Shown one piece after another: positions 46,901 to 54,083 of a DNA stretch of 64,000 bases. The stretch spans positions 158,227 to 222,226 of the forward strand of contig JAKQPS010000113.1 of assembly GCA_029564595.1 (NCBI GenBank). Reading direction: 5' to 3'. Source of the stretch: a bacterium (lineage in GTDB: Bacteria; UBP15; UBA6099). Under the pieces are notes generated by a model. The model ran no database searches, was not told where the DNA came from, and saw nothing but the letters and a program-made list of their open reading frames with translations. A program made the position numbers and the translations under genes. Position 1 is the first letter of the stretch; each line of letters opens with the position of its first letter.

Positions 46901-48555
46901 GCCGTCTTTTCGTTGACTACCACAGTTCCCCGCCCGCTGACTTTGACTCCTGACCCGTTCCCACTGAAATTGACGTCGGGCCTCTGGCCTATCGAGATTA
47001 TGAACGTGTCGACTTCCACGCTGGTTGCGACGCTGTCGTCGAACATCGGATTGAAGCATGCTTTTTCGTCGAACACCTGAGAGCAGCGCTTGAATTCGAC
47101 TTTCGACACCCTGCCGTCCGTCGCGTGGATAGCCTTGACGCCCCATGAGTTCAAAACCGACACGCCTTCAGACTCGGCCTCGTGTATCTCCCATTGCCAC
47201 GCGGGCATCTCTTCCCTGCATTCGAGGCAGGCCAGCGTCACCTGCGAAGCGCCGAGCCTCATCGCCGTGCGCGCGCAGTCGATAGCCACGTTCCCGCCGC
47301 CCAGCACCAGAACCTTTTTTCCTATTCCGGTTTCTTCGTTAAGTTTTGCTTTTCGTAGAAATTCGATTCCTGACAGAACCCCCGCCGCGTCCTCGCCGCT
47401 GACGCCGAGTTTCATGTCTTTGTGCGCGCCGACGGCGATATACACGGCTTTGAACCCTTGGTTGAAAAGCTTGTCTACGCCGTCCGCGCCGTCGATATTC
47501 GAGTTGAGTTTAATCTCGACTCCGGCCCGCTCGATTCTTTCTATCTCATATTTCAGGATGGCCATCGGAAGCCTGTATTCGGGTATGCCGACAGCGAGCA
47601 TTCCGCCTGCCACAGGCAGTCTTTCGAACACCGTAACCGGGAATCCGCCCTGCGCCAGCCTGTATGCAGCAGTAAGCCCGGCCGGGCCGGCCCCTATCAC
47701 CGCTACTTTTTCTTCTCTCTCGGCGACATCTTTTTCCTTCGTCTTCCACGGTTCTCTCGAAGGGTCGGTCGGGCGGTCGATTCCGGACGCCTTTCCGACT
47801 ATCCCGGCTTCCTCAAGCTCAAGGTCGCTTATAAATCTTTTTAAATTATTTATGGCGACAGGCTCGTCCACTTTGTTCCGCGTGCACTGTTCTTCGCACG
47901 GATGGAAACAAACCCTGCCGCATACCGACGGGAACGGGTTGCGGGCGCGGACAACTTCCAGCGCGTCCTTGAAGCGACCTTCGGCAATAAGCTGCACATA
48001 CCCTTGGCAGCTTATGTGGGCAGGGCAGGCGCTCTTGCACGGAGACGTCCTCTCCCTCTCAATGGCGAACCAGTTGGGAACCGCCTGCGGATAGAGCCGG
48101 AACGCGGCTCCGAACTCGTTCAGATATTCGTTCGTGGGATTCGGGATATGCACCGGACACACGCCCGCGCATTCAGCGCAACCTGTGCATTTTGATTCAT
48201 CAATATATCTCGCCCGCTTGTTCACCGAGACGTCGAACCTGCCGGGTTCTCCTTCAATTTTTTGCACATCCGACATAGTTACGATGTTGATGTTCGGATG
48301 GTTGCCGACCGTGACCAGCTTGGGAGACACTATGCACATGGAGCAGTCGTTGGTGGGAAATACTTTGTCAAGCCGCACCATGTTGCCGCCGATGCAGGGC
48401 TGATTTGTGACCATGTGAACCTGAAAACCGCAGTCGGCCAGATCGAGCGAAGATTGCATGGCCGCTATGCCGCCGCCGACAACCATTACCGCCCCGATCT
48501 TTTCGCTTCCCGTTTTCGATTCGCTCTCTTGTTGATTGACGTTCTCTTCCGTCAT
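43978..48555 (-). CDS. hdrA: HdrA-type electron-bifurcating flavoprotein, giant HdrA-GltD-HdrA fusion
   Basis: 1525 residues, well over the 650 of a methanogen HdrA. Order: an HdrA-like FAD region (VVGGGIAAMQS near residue 23) with CTGCAECAGVCP near 122; an inserted GltD/NfnB-like NAD(P)H domain with its Cys-rich N-part (CKSACPAHISC, CFHPCEEQC, about 172-220), GAGPAGLTAAY (about 282) and GGGNVAIDCARTA (about 415); CGPCSDCRMCEMIC near 655; continuing HdrA with CSGVCCMYTAKEA (about 762); a second HdrA with GGGPAGMTAAL (about 1098) and CSKICCSQA (about 1268); and two terminal ferredoxin motifs (about 1452 and 1483). ATG at 48555 with AAGGA is favoured over GTG at 48600, which overlaps hdrB but lacks a ribosome site. 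It is likely to bifurcate or confurcate electrons among NAD(P)H, ferredoxin and MetVF. Confidence 0.9.
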   Translation of the reverse strand: MTEENVNQQESESKTGSEKIGAVMVVGGGIAAMQSSLDLADCGFQVHMVTNQPCIGGNMVRLDKVFPTNDCSMCIVSPKLVTVGNHPNINIVTMSDVQKIEGEPGRFDVSVNKRARYIDESKCTGCAECAGVCPVHIPNPTNEYLNEFGAAFRLYPQAVPNWFAIERERTSPCKSACPAHISCQGYVQLIAEGRFKDALEVVRARNPFPSVCGRVCFHPCEEQCTRNKVDEPVAINNLKRFISDLELEEAGIVGKASGIDRPTDPSREPWKTKEKDVAEREEKVAVIGAGPAGLTAAYRLAQGGFPVTVFERLPVAGGMLAVGIPEYRLPMAILKYEIERIERAGVEIKLNSNIDGADGVDKLFNQGFKAVYIAVGAHKDMKLGVSGEDAAGVLSGIEFLRKAKLNEETGIGKKVLVLGGGNVAIDCARTAMRLGASQVTLACLECREEMPAWQWEIHEAESEGVSVLNSWGVKAIHATDGRVSKVEFKRCSQVFDEKACFNPMFDDSVATSVEVDTFIISIGQRPDVNFSGNGSGVKVSGRGTVVVNEKTAETDRPGVFAGGDCARGPWMAIGAIADGQNAAVSIMRYLNGEDMTAPRYEDEMPPATDADQKTISSAARIPRNKQAEVDPEVRKKSFIEVEKTYSPEQAVAEAKRCLSCGPCSDCRMCEMICQQNAIDFNQTDVDMNLEVGAVILAPGFETFNPKGRLTQYGYGVYDNVYTSIEFERFLSASGPTVGHIRRKSDNKAPKNVAFIQCVGSRDATVGNEYCSGVCCMYTAKEAVIGKEHEPDMDCTVFCIDVRAQGKNFDRYYETAKNVYGVKYVRSAISGIKEIQKTKNLLLTYMGEDGKQATQEFEMVVLAVGLEPTSTNRKIADIFGVKLNEYGFCETDPLCPTSSGKEGIYVAGAFQCPKDIPDSVTQASGAACAAMIDLAAERGTRITPVQYPPERDVAGEEPRVGVMICRCGFNIGSVVDVPAVVEYCKTLPGVVHAEESLYTCSQDNLDHIIEVVNEHKLNRFVISSCTVQTHLPLFQQTMRLAGLNKYLFEFANIREHDSWVHKENPKIATEKAKELTAGAVARVKEHKALEVFRNEVIQKGLVIGGGPAGMTAALAIADQGFEVFLIEKESALGGNLINNIHYTVEGSDVQNLLIDLTTKVEAHPRIKVFKNCSIKEVAGHVGHYSTTLSTKKTKSEEAQTIVVEHGICIVASGGNEFKPDLPFWDDKRVMTQSELGRALYTGDKKITEAKNIVIVQCVDQRNENRKYCSKICCSQAVKNSVKIKDDNPEANVYVLYRDIRTYGFKELNYQAARDRGVVFIRFKDGDDPVISKEGAALRVSVNDDVLKKELVFEPDALVLSVPVVPSDTNGRLSDLFKIPADADGFFCEAHAKLRPVDFASEGLYLCGVAHSPKPLEENIQQARAAASRAMIILCKDYLEREGMVAQVNEELCAACLTCVRVCPYNVPFINERNRAQISGVECQGCGCCAAACPAKAIQVEQFRDDQIILQETAIISKALQRELVTK

Positions 48556-48596
48556 GTTCGGTGTCCTTCCGGAGATATGCGGCCGCCGCCGCGATG

Positions 48597-49472
48597 TCAC
48601 AGCAGATTCAGTTTTTTCAACAAAGGCAGCGGGTCCACCAGATGCTTTTTCAGCCAGCTTTGAGCCTGCGGCAGTCCAAACGCCAGTCCCATCAGTTCAG
48701 TGATGAAAAACACCGGCATCCTGTTTCCCGGCTCCGTTTCCTGTCTCATGTCAATATTAGCGTGGCACATCGGGCAGGCGGTGACGATAGCTTCGGCCCC
48801 CGCCTCTTCGGCGGCTTCTCTCAACTTGCCGACAAGCGTTTTGACCACGTCCGACCTTGCCATCGCGTGCCCCGCGCCGCAGCAGTCCGTCTTGTACGAC
48901 CAGAATTTCGGCTCCGCCCCAAGCGCAGCCAGAAGATTGTCCATCCCCGTCGGGTTGTCCGGGTCGGACCCCGTCAGTTTCTTAGGCGGCCTAGTCAGCA
49001 GACAACCGTAATAGCAGACGGCCTTAAGCCCTGCCAACGGCTTCACCACGCGGGCGCGCGTTTCGCCAAACCCGATTTGTTCAAGAGCGTCTAGGATATT
49101 CACCGTCTTTATCGAGCCGCCGAAGGGCTTCTCGACAATTTCTTCCATCCGCTTTTTAACATCGGGGTCCTGCGCGACCGAAGTTTCCGCCACTTTCAAT
49201 CTGTTGTAGCAGGCGGCGCAGGGAGCCAGCACGTCAAGCCCGGCAGGCTCCGCTAGTATCAGAGTCCTTAGCGGCAGAGCCAACGCAAGCTCGTGGCTCA
49301 GGTTGTGAGCGGAGCTGGCCCCGCAGCACACCCAGTCGGGTATCTCCGTCAACTCGACCCCGATATGCTTCAGCGCGGCGCGGGTCGAGTGGTCATATTC
49401 TCCGCCCGACGATTTCAGCGAACATCCGGGGTAGTACGCGAACCGCTTTGCCGCAGTCTTCGTCTCGGTCAT
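48597..49472 (-). CDS. hdrB: Heterodisulfide reductase subunit B-like protein
   Basis: 291 residues with two CCG-domain cysteine motifs: YPGCSLK..CCGASSAHN..CAACYNRL in the first half and CYYGCLL..CCGAGHA..CPMCHAN in the second. In methanogens these bind two non-cubane [4Fe-4S] clusters that cleave CoM-S-S-CoB. Bacteria lack that substrate, so in this setting HdrB probably hands electrons to MetV or another acceptor. It overlaps hdrC by ATGA at its start. Length and both motifs are intact. Confidence 0.93.
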   Translation of the reverse strand: MTETKTAAKRFAYYPGCSLKSSGGEYDHSTRAALKHIGVELTEIPDWVCCGASSAHNLSHELALALPLRTLILAEPAGLDVLAPCAACYNRLKVAETSVAQDPDVKKRMEEIVEKPFGGSIKTVNILDALEQIGFGETRARVVKPLAGLKAVCYYGCLLTRPPKKLTGSDPDNPTGMDNLLAALGAEPKFWSYKTDCCGAGHAMARSDVVKTLVGKLREAAEEAGAEAIVTACPMCHANIDMRQETEPGNRMPVFFITELMGLAFGLPQAQSWLKKHLVDPLPLLKKLNLL

Positions 49473-50038
49473 ATTTTCGGTCCGGCCTTGTCTATGATTT
49501 TTCTAACTTCTTTATGCCCCTTTACTTTGGGCGAATACTTAATCTTCATTTTTTTCATCATTTCCTTGCCGATTTCCATGTCGTCCATGAAAGACTTCGT
49601 CTGGAGCTTATAATGGCCGAACAGCATCGGCTCGTTCATCCTGCCGCGCGCTCTCACAATGCCCATAAAAATGTCGTGGAACCGCTTGGTGTTCGGCTCC
49701 GGGCACTCGATCCCGCGCTCGACCGCCATCTCTTTCAGGATGTCCATTACGCCCGCGACGTCTATCTCCATCGGGCAACGCGTCGTGCATGTGACGCACG
49801 AAGAGCACATCCAGATGGTTCTGCTCTTCAAAACCTCGTCTTCCATGCCGAGCGCGCACATGCGGATTATCTGCGTCGGGTTGTAATCCATCGCGAATTC
49901 CACCGGACAACCCACGCCGCAGCGCATGCATTGAATGCAACGCGAAAGATTTTTCGCGCCTCGCGCTTTTAATACATTTACGAAATTGGGATTAATCTTG
50001 AAATTTACAAGACCTACGCTTGCAGCAGCGTCGCTGAT
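49469..50038 (-). CDS. hdrC: Heterodisulfide reductase subunit C-like ferredoxin, with no canonical start codon
   Basis: Iron-sulfur subunit with two [4Fe-4S] motifs: CIQCMRCGVGCP and CSSCVTCTTRCP. The first in-frame ATG (49927) falls inside the first cluster motif, so starting there would delete an essential cysteine set. The frame stays open upstream to a stop at 50042-50044 and encodes a normal HdrC leader (VNFKINPNFVNVLKARGAKN), but contains no ATG, GTG or TTG. An ATC at 50038 has AGGGGG 8 bases upstream, giving a 189-residue protein; an ATG at 50045 is one base out of frame. Either a non-canonical AUC start, a substitution or a frameshift explains this. It is the promoter-proximal gene of the block. 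Confidence 0.85.
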   Translation of the reverse strand: MSDAAASVGLVNFKINPNFVNVLKARGAKNLSRCIQCMRCGVGCPVEFAMDYNPTQIIRMCALGMEDEVLKSRTIWMCSSCVTCTTRCPMEIDVAGVMDILKEMAVERGIECPEPNTKRFHDIFMGIVRARGRMNEPMLFGHYKLQTKSFMDDMEIGKEMMKKMKIKYSPKVKGHKEVRKIIDKAGPKI

Positions 50039-50247
50039 AGGTCATTCCCCCTATCTATAATTAAAGTAGCGTTTCTCTCACCTTGCCGCGCGCGACCGCC
50101 GCCCGCCGGAGCATTTGCGTGGGATTCGGTTGGTCTGCGGACTTTCAAACAGCCTGCCGTAAATCCTCGAGCTGCCGGTTTTTGTGTGTCTATATTATTC
50201 AGACTTCGGCCACAGCCGCGCGTCGTTTCCTTCGCGCGACCGTTGAT
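50039..50247 (-). promoter_or_regulatory. Long structured leader upstream of hdrC
   Basis: About 200 bases between the predicted transcription start (near 50241) and hdrC. It contains a GC-rich stem (GTCGCGCG pairing with CGCGCGGC), a small GTCT/AGAC hairpin and other inverted stretches. It did not match the cobalamin, THF, TPP, SAM or c-di-GMP-I motifs I know. It may be a regulatory RNA. Confidence 0.4.
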
Positions 50248-50276
50248 ATTATATGTTCAGCGTCTTCCCCAGTCAA
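50248..50276 (-). promoter_or_regulatory. Sigma-70-like promoter for the hdr-met-fol-acs block
   Basis: On the minus strand TTGACT (50276-50271), 17 bases, then TATAAT (50253-50248): one mismatch from the full consensus at optimal spacing, oriented into hdrC. No other gene lies between. Confidence 0.7.
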
Positions 50277-50420
50277 CGATTGAAAAATGATTTTTGCATG
50301 ATTCTCCGCGATGAGAAAATCGCGCCGGCATTAGCTTTTTTATTTGCCGCAAAACGGCTTGTTCTCTCCGGATTCCGCTCTGCGCGACGAGAAATGACGC
50401 CGCTCATTATTTGTTCTAAG

Positions 50421-50450
50421 TTGAATTCGGCGGGGCATTTGGTATATCAT
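50421..50450 (+). promoter_or_regulatory. Possible promoter for the small membrane protein operon
   Basis: TTGAAT (50421-50426) with TATCAT (50445-50450) at 18-base spacing, or TATATC at 16. The start site would fall near 50457, favouring translation from ATG at 50477. Confidence 0.45.
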
Positions 50451-50476
50451 TAAGCAAAATGCGGATGGAAAATGCC

Positions 50477-50683
50477 ATGTCTGAAGATAAAGAAGAAATG
50501 AAAATCAGGAAAGTGTGCGGGCAATGCGGGCTTGTTCATGAAACAGCGGAGGAACCCGGCGAAGCCGGAGCGGACGACTGGAAGATGATAGCGCTTTCCA
50601 TCGTCGGCATAGGGCTGATAGCCCTGATATGGGTGTGGGTTTTCCGCTGGGGCGTTCCGCTTGTCAAAAGCGTGAGCGGCTGA
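50477..50683 (+). CDS. Small membrane protein with CxxC motif
   Basis: 68 residues from ATG at 50477; ATGs at 50459 and 50465 would add up to six residues but sit at the predicted transcription start. The N-terminus is acidic/basic, then CGQCGLVHE supplies a CxxC pair that may bind metal or be redox-active. One transmembrane helix follows (MIALSIVGIGLIALIWVWVF). I do not recognise a family. It lies 39 bases before an HspR/MerR-like regulator gene on the same strand, suggesting one operon. Confidence 0.55.
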   Translation: MSEDKEEMKIRKVCGQCGLVHETAEEPGEAGADDWKMIALSIVGIGLIALIWVWVFRWGVPLVKSVSG

Positions 50684-50722
50684 CCGCTCCCGCCGCTTTT
50701 CCACTCCATCAGGAATGAGTCT

Positions 50723-51028
50723 ATGAGCTTCCACGGTTACGATGAGCCTGTATATATAATTTCCGTCGCGGCGGAACTGCTCGGCGTGCACCCGCAGACT
50801 CTCCGAATGTACGAACGGGAACAACTCGTGATCCCCCGCCGCACCGACACCCAGAACCGGATGTACTCGATGCGCGACCTCGACGATGTCCGGGAAATCA
50901 GGAAATTGACCCGCGAGGAAGGCGTCAACCTCGCCGGCGTCCGCATCATCCTCCGGATGAGAAGGCAGATGGAGGAGCTTAACAGAAAAGTCCACGAACT
51001 TGGAACCTCTGAGAAGGTTGACGGATGA
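50723..51028 (+). CDS. MerR-family regulator of the HspR type
   Basis: 101 residues. The N-terminal winged helix-turn-helix reads YIISVAAELLGVHPQTLRMYERE, very close to HspR repressors, and is followed by a short coiled-coil (about residues 75-95) for dimerisation. It lacks a long effector domain and cysteines, so it should respond through protein-protein contact or temperature, as HspR does with DnaK. No dnaK/grpE/clpB is adjacent, so the target genes are unclear; the overlapping downstream secreted-protein gene (ATGA overlap at 51025) may be one. AGGA precedes ATG. Confidence 0.8.
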   Translation: MSFHGYDEPVYIISVAAELLGVHPQTLRMYEREQLVIPRRTDTQNRMYSMRDLDDVREIRKLTREEGVNLAGVRIILRMRRQMEELNRKVHELGTSEKVDG

Positions 51029-51864
51029 ACGCGTTGAAGGTTCTCGTTTCAGCGCTGTTGATAGTCTCCGCAGTATGCGTCCGGGCTGCGGCATGGACTG
51101 ACGCGGTTCATGAAAATACCGCTCTCTCCGCCTCGGCTCACTTCCCTACTCCGCTCCGCAACATTGTTAAATCCAACCAGAAAGCTTATCTCGATGGCGT
51201 CAAGAACAGCCCGGAGCTTTACGACGAACTGGTCAGACAGAAAGAAGGTTTTTCCACTGAACTTCTCAGATTCAGAGGAATGGAAAAATTCGTATATCAC
51301 ATAAAAAGAATGCAACGGCTGATAGACGCTAAAGCCGAAGGCCCGGTTCAGGCGGCGGAACTGGGCGCGCTCTCTCGCGTGGCTCTAGACATGCTCGAAC
51401 CGGCGCCTCCTTCCTCAAGTTTCCGCCCTCTCGAAACCGCCGGACATAGAATGTTTTTTCATTCCGATTTCGAGCCGACGGCGAAAAAATTCAATTTTCT
51501 TTTTGACGGCTCTACGGTCATTAAGGACATCCCGGCGAGGGTGGACACCGACATGGATTTCGCAAACGAAAAAGGCTCCATCATATACGAAGCATACCGG
51601 CGCGGGGCCTCTTTCAAAACAGTTGACTCCGAAGCTCAGGCCGCGCTCAACCGCGCGCTCAACCTGCTTACGGACGTTGTTTACACTCTGCACCAGACAA
51701 GAGGGGAACTGCACAAGAACCCGTACAGCCCGGAAAATTTTCTCAGACTGGAAAGATTTAAAAAACAAAGTAAAATCAAAGGCGGCGAGATCGAGGGGCC
51801 GAAGGGACCGTCCGCCCCGGACTCGCCAAATAAACCGGATGTTCAGAAACCCGATCAGGATTAA
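51025..51864 (+). CDS. Secreted protein of unknown function
   Basis: 279 residues with a signal peptide (about 1-23, VLVSALLIVSAVCVRAAA) and a mature start near Trp24. The mature chain is largely helical. Scattered His, Asp and Glu residues (WTDAVHENTA, FVYHIKRMQ, ETAGHRMFFHSD, DVVYTLHQTRGELH) vaguely recall zinc-dependent phospholipase C/S1-P1 nuclease folds that begin with Trp, but I cannot confirm such a site. The C-terminus is a Pro/Lys-rich tail. It overlaps the HspR-like gene by four bases. Call: exported, function unknown. Confidence 0.6.
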   Translation: MNALKVLVSALLIVSAVCVRAAAWTDAVHENTALSASAHFPTPLRNIVKSNQKAYLDGVKNSPELYDELVRQKEGFSTELLRFRGMEKFVYHIKRMQRLIDAKAEGPVQAAELGALSRVALDMLEPAPPSSSFRPLETAGHRMFFHSDFEPTAKKFNFLFDGSTVIKDIPARVDTDMDFANEKGSIIYEAYRRGASFKTVDSEAQAALNRALNLLTDVVYTLHQTRGELHKNPYSPENFLRLERFKKQSKIKGGEIEGPKGPSAPDSPNKPDVQKPDQD

Positions 51865-51908
51865 TCCTCTTTTCGGGCGAAGGCTAAGGCGCGGCTGGAG
51901 TTGACAGG

Positions 51909-52394
51909 ATGGCTAAAAGAAAAAGCGTGACGGCGAACGGCGCTCTGTTGCGCCACGCAACGGTGAACGACGCGGAGCAGATTCAAAAACTAATAATGAA
52001 CTACGCGCGCAAAAACGAGATGCTCCCCCGCTCGCTCAACGCCATATACGAACAGATTCGCGAGTTTATGGTTGTCGAGAAAAAAGGCGTCGTCCTCGCT
52101 TGCGTGTCTCTGCACGTCTGCTGGAACGACCTTGCCGAGATAAGGTCGCTGGCCGTCGCTCCCCGCCATAAGAACAAAGGGTACGGCTCCAAACTCGTCA
52201 GACAGGCTCTCAAGGAGGCCGGAGAACTGGGTCTTCCTAAGGTTTTTACTCTGACATACAAGCCGGAGTTCTTCGAAAAACTCGACTTCGAGCGGATAGC
52301 CATGAGCGAGCTTCCCAACAAGGTGTGGGCGGACTGCATAAAGTGCGTTCATTTTCCTAATTGCAACGAGGTGGCGCTAATCACGGAATTGTGA
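51909..52394 (+). CDS. GNAT N-acetyltransferase, N-acetylglutamate-synthase-like
   Basis: 161-residue single GNAT domain. The acetyl-CoA site is seen in EIRSLAVAPRHKNKGYGSKLV. The C-terminal KVWADCIKCVHFPNCNEVAL is typical of the short stand-alone acetyltransferases annotated as ArgA-type N-acetylglutamate synthase (first step of arginine synthesis). That specificity is by resemblance only, and no arginine genes are nearby. GGAGTTGACAGG precedes ATG at 51909. Confidence 0.8.
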   Translation: MAKRKSVTANGALLRHATVNDAEQIQKLIMNYARKNEMLPRSLNAIYEQIREFMVVEKKGVVLACVSLHVCWNDLAEIRSLAVAPRHKNKGYGSKLVRQALKEAGELGLPKVFTLTYKPEFFEKLDFERIAMSELPNKVWADCIKCVHFPNCNEVALITEL

Positions 52395-52433
52395 TTTAAT
52401 ATCATAGGAATTCTTGATCGGCGGTTTCACCGG

Positions 52434-54068
52434 ATGGCGACTGTCAGAAAAAAATTGAATAAGCACACGGCGGGCAACGAGGATTTCGTTGAAGGCTCGC
52501 TCAATGAGTTCAGAGACAGGTTCAGTTCGCTTGAAAAACACGTCAGGCACGTTCAGTCCGAACTTGAGGAACTTCAGACTCTGACCACGAAACTGCTTGA
52601 CGTAGGCGTGGCCATCAGCTCGGAAATCGACCTTTTCTCGCTCCTCACCCGAATCATCGACGAAGCAAAAGGACTCCTTCACGCCGACAAAGGCACTCTG
52701 TACCTCGTCGATCCCGACAAGGAGGAGCTTTATTTCCATGTGGTGGATGTCGATCTGCTCAAGGAAATAAGGATTCAAATCGATCATTCGAGCATCGCCG
52801 GATACGTCGCTTCCACTTCGGAGGCGCTCAACATCCCCGACGTGTATAAAATCGACAAAACGAAACCTTTCAAGTTCAACCGCAAAATAGACCAGAAGAC
52901 CGGCTACAGGACGAAATCGATGCTGACCGTGCCGATGGTGAACCGCAACGGGGACATCACTGGGGCGGTCCAGTTGATCAACAAGGTGATCGACGAAGAG
53001 GTGGTCGCTTTCAACGCGAGGGACCAGAGGATACTGATGTCGCTGGCGTCGCAGGCGGCGGTGGCGATAGACAACGCTCAGTTGTACAAGGAAGTGACGG
53101 ACCTGTTCGACGCGCTTGTGCGGTTTTCTGCGAGCGCCATCGACGAGCGGGACCCGGCGACCGCCGGCCATTCTAGAAGGGTGGCGAGGTTCGCCGCCGC
53201 CACAGCCCGCGCGATGGGCTGTTTCTCCGAAGAGGAAATCAGCGAGTTGGAATACTCCGCGTGGCTGCACGACGTGGGAAAGATAGGAGTGCGCGAGCAC
53301 ATCCTTGTGAAAGAAAACAAACTGTATCCCGAAGAGCTGGCGAAAATCCGGGAGCGATTCGAGAGCGTCAAGCTGTCCGAAGACGTCGCCTCTCTGGGAA
53401 AACAGGCGGAGATACTCAAGCGCGGCGGCGGCTCAAAAGAGTTCGCCGCCCTCGCCGAAGAGCTTGAGCGCAGAAAAGCCGCGGTGGACATGGATTTCGC
53501 ATTCATTGAGAGAATTAACAAACCCGGTTTCGTGAAGCCTCAGGAAGCCGAGCGCATAGACGCCATCGCCGCGAAAACTTTCATCGATTCGGACGGCGAA
53601 AGACATCACTGCCTGCTCCCCCGCGAAGCGGAAGTTCTTAAAATTGAAAAGGGCAACCTCACCGAAGAAGAGCGCCGCAACATGAACTCGCACGTCGAAA
53701 GCTCCTTCAAAATTCTCAGCCAGATACCGTTCTCGAAAAGGCTGCGGCACGTGCCTCAGTTTGCAGCCTGTCATCACGAGCGAATAGACGGAACAGGATA
53801 TCCCCATCAACTGCGCGGCGACGAGATTCCGCTGCAAGGAAAGATTCTCGCTCTGGTGGACGTTTACGACGCGCTGACAGCTCAGGACAGGCCGTACAAA
53901 CCCGCCATCCCCGTTCAAAGGTCTCTTGATATTCTTCGCATGGAATCGGAATCCGGAAAGCTCGACCCGGAAGTGCTAAAGGTGTTTTTAGAAAACAAGA
54001 TTTTCGAGTTGCCCGACGACGCGGACAATATTTCGCACATCGTCAGCCGAACGCTGAAAGAAGCCTGA
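52434..54068 (+). CDS. GAF / HD-GYP cyclic-di-GMP phosphodiesterase-like protein with an inserted segment
   Basis: 544 residues. A coiled-coil start (20-50) leads to a GAF domain (about 60-215, LLHADKGTLYLVDPDKEEL) and then an HD-GYP domain. The metal-site HDVGKIGV is near residue 278 and HHERIDGTGYP near 448; H and D ligands look intact. Between them lie about 130 extra residues (about 309-405) including charged helices and a second copy of the KIEKGNLTEEERRNM-type helix; canonical HD-GYPs have only about 60 residues here. It probably hydrolyses cyclic di-GMP in response to a small ligand. It ends 15 bases from the convergent helicase gene. Confidence 0.88.
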   Translation: MATVRKKLNKHTAGNEDFVEGSLNEFRDRFSSLEKHVRHVQSELEELQTLTTKLLDVGVAISSEIDLFSLLTRIIDEAKGLLHADKGTLYLVDPDKEELYFHVVDVDLLKEIRIQIDHSSIAGYVASTSEALNIPDVYKIDKTKPFKFNRKIDQKTGYRTKSMLTVPMVNRNGDITGAVQLINKVIDEEVVAFNARDQRILMSLASQAAVAIDNAQLYKEVTDLFDALVRFSASAIDERDPATAGHSRRVARFAAATARAMGCFSEEEISELEYSAWLHDVGKIGVREHILVKENKLYPEELAKIRERFESVKLSEDVASLGKQAEILKRGGGSKEFAALAEELERRKAAVDMDFAFIERINKPGFVKPQEAERIDAIAAKTFIDSDGERHHCLLPREAEVLKIEKGNLTEEERRNMNSHVESSFKILSQIPFSKRLRHVPQFAACHHERIDGTGYPHQLRGDEIPLQGKILALVDVYDALTAQDRPYKPAIPVQRSLDILRMESESGKLDPEVLKVFLENKIFELPDDADNISHIVSRTLKEA

Positions 54069-54083
54069 TTCCGCGCTCCGCCC

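Noticed and set aside
50039-50247. Cobalamin or THF riboswitch in the hdrC leader
   Set aside because: The B12-box (GCCACTG) and THF core sequences I know are absent; only an unassigned structured leader can be claimed.
50450-51094. 214-codon minus-strand frame over the HspR-like gene
   Set aside because: Covers two convincing plus-strand genes with ribosome sites; its translation shows no family features.
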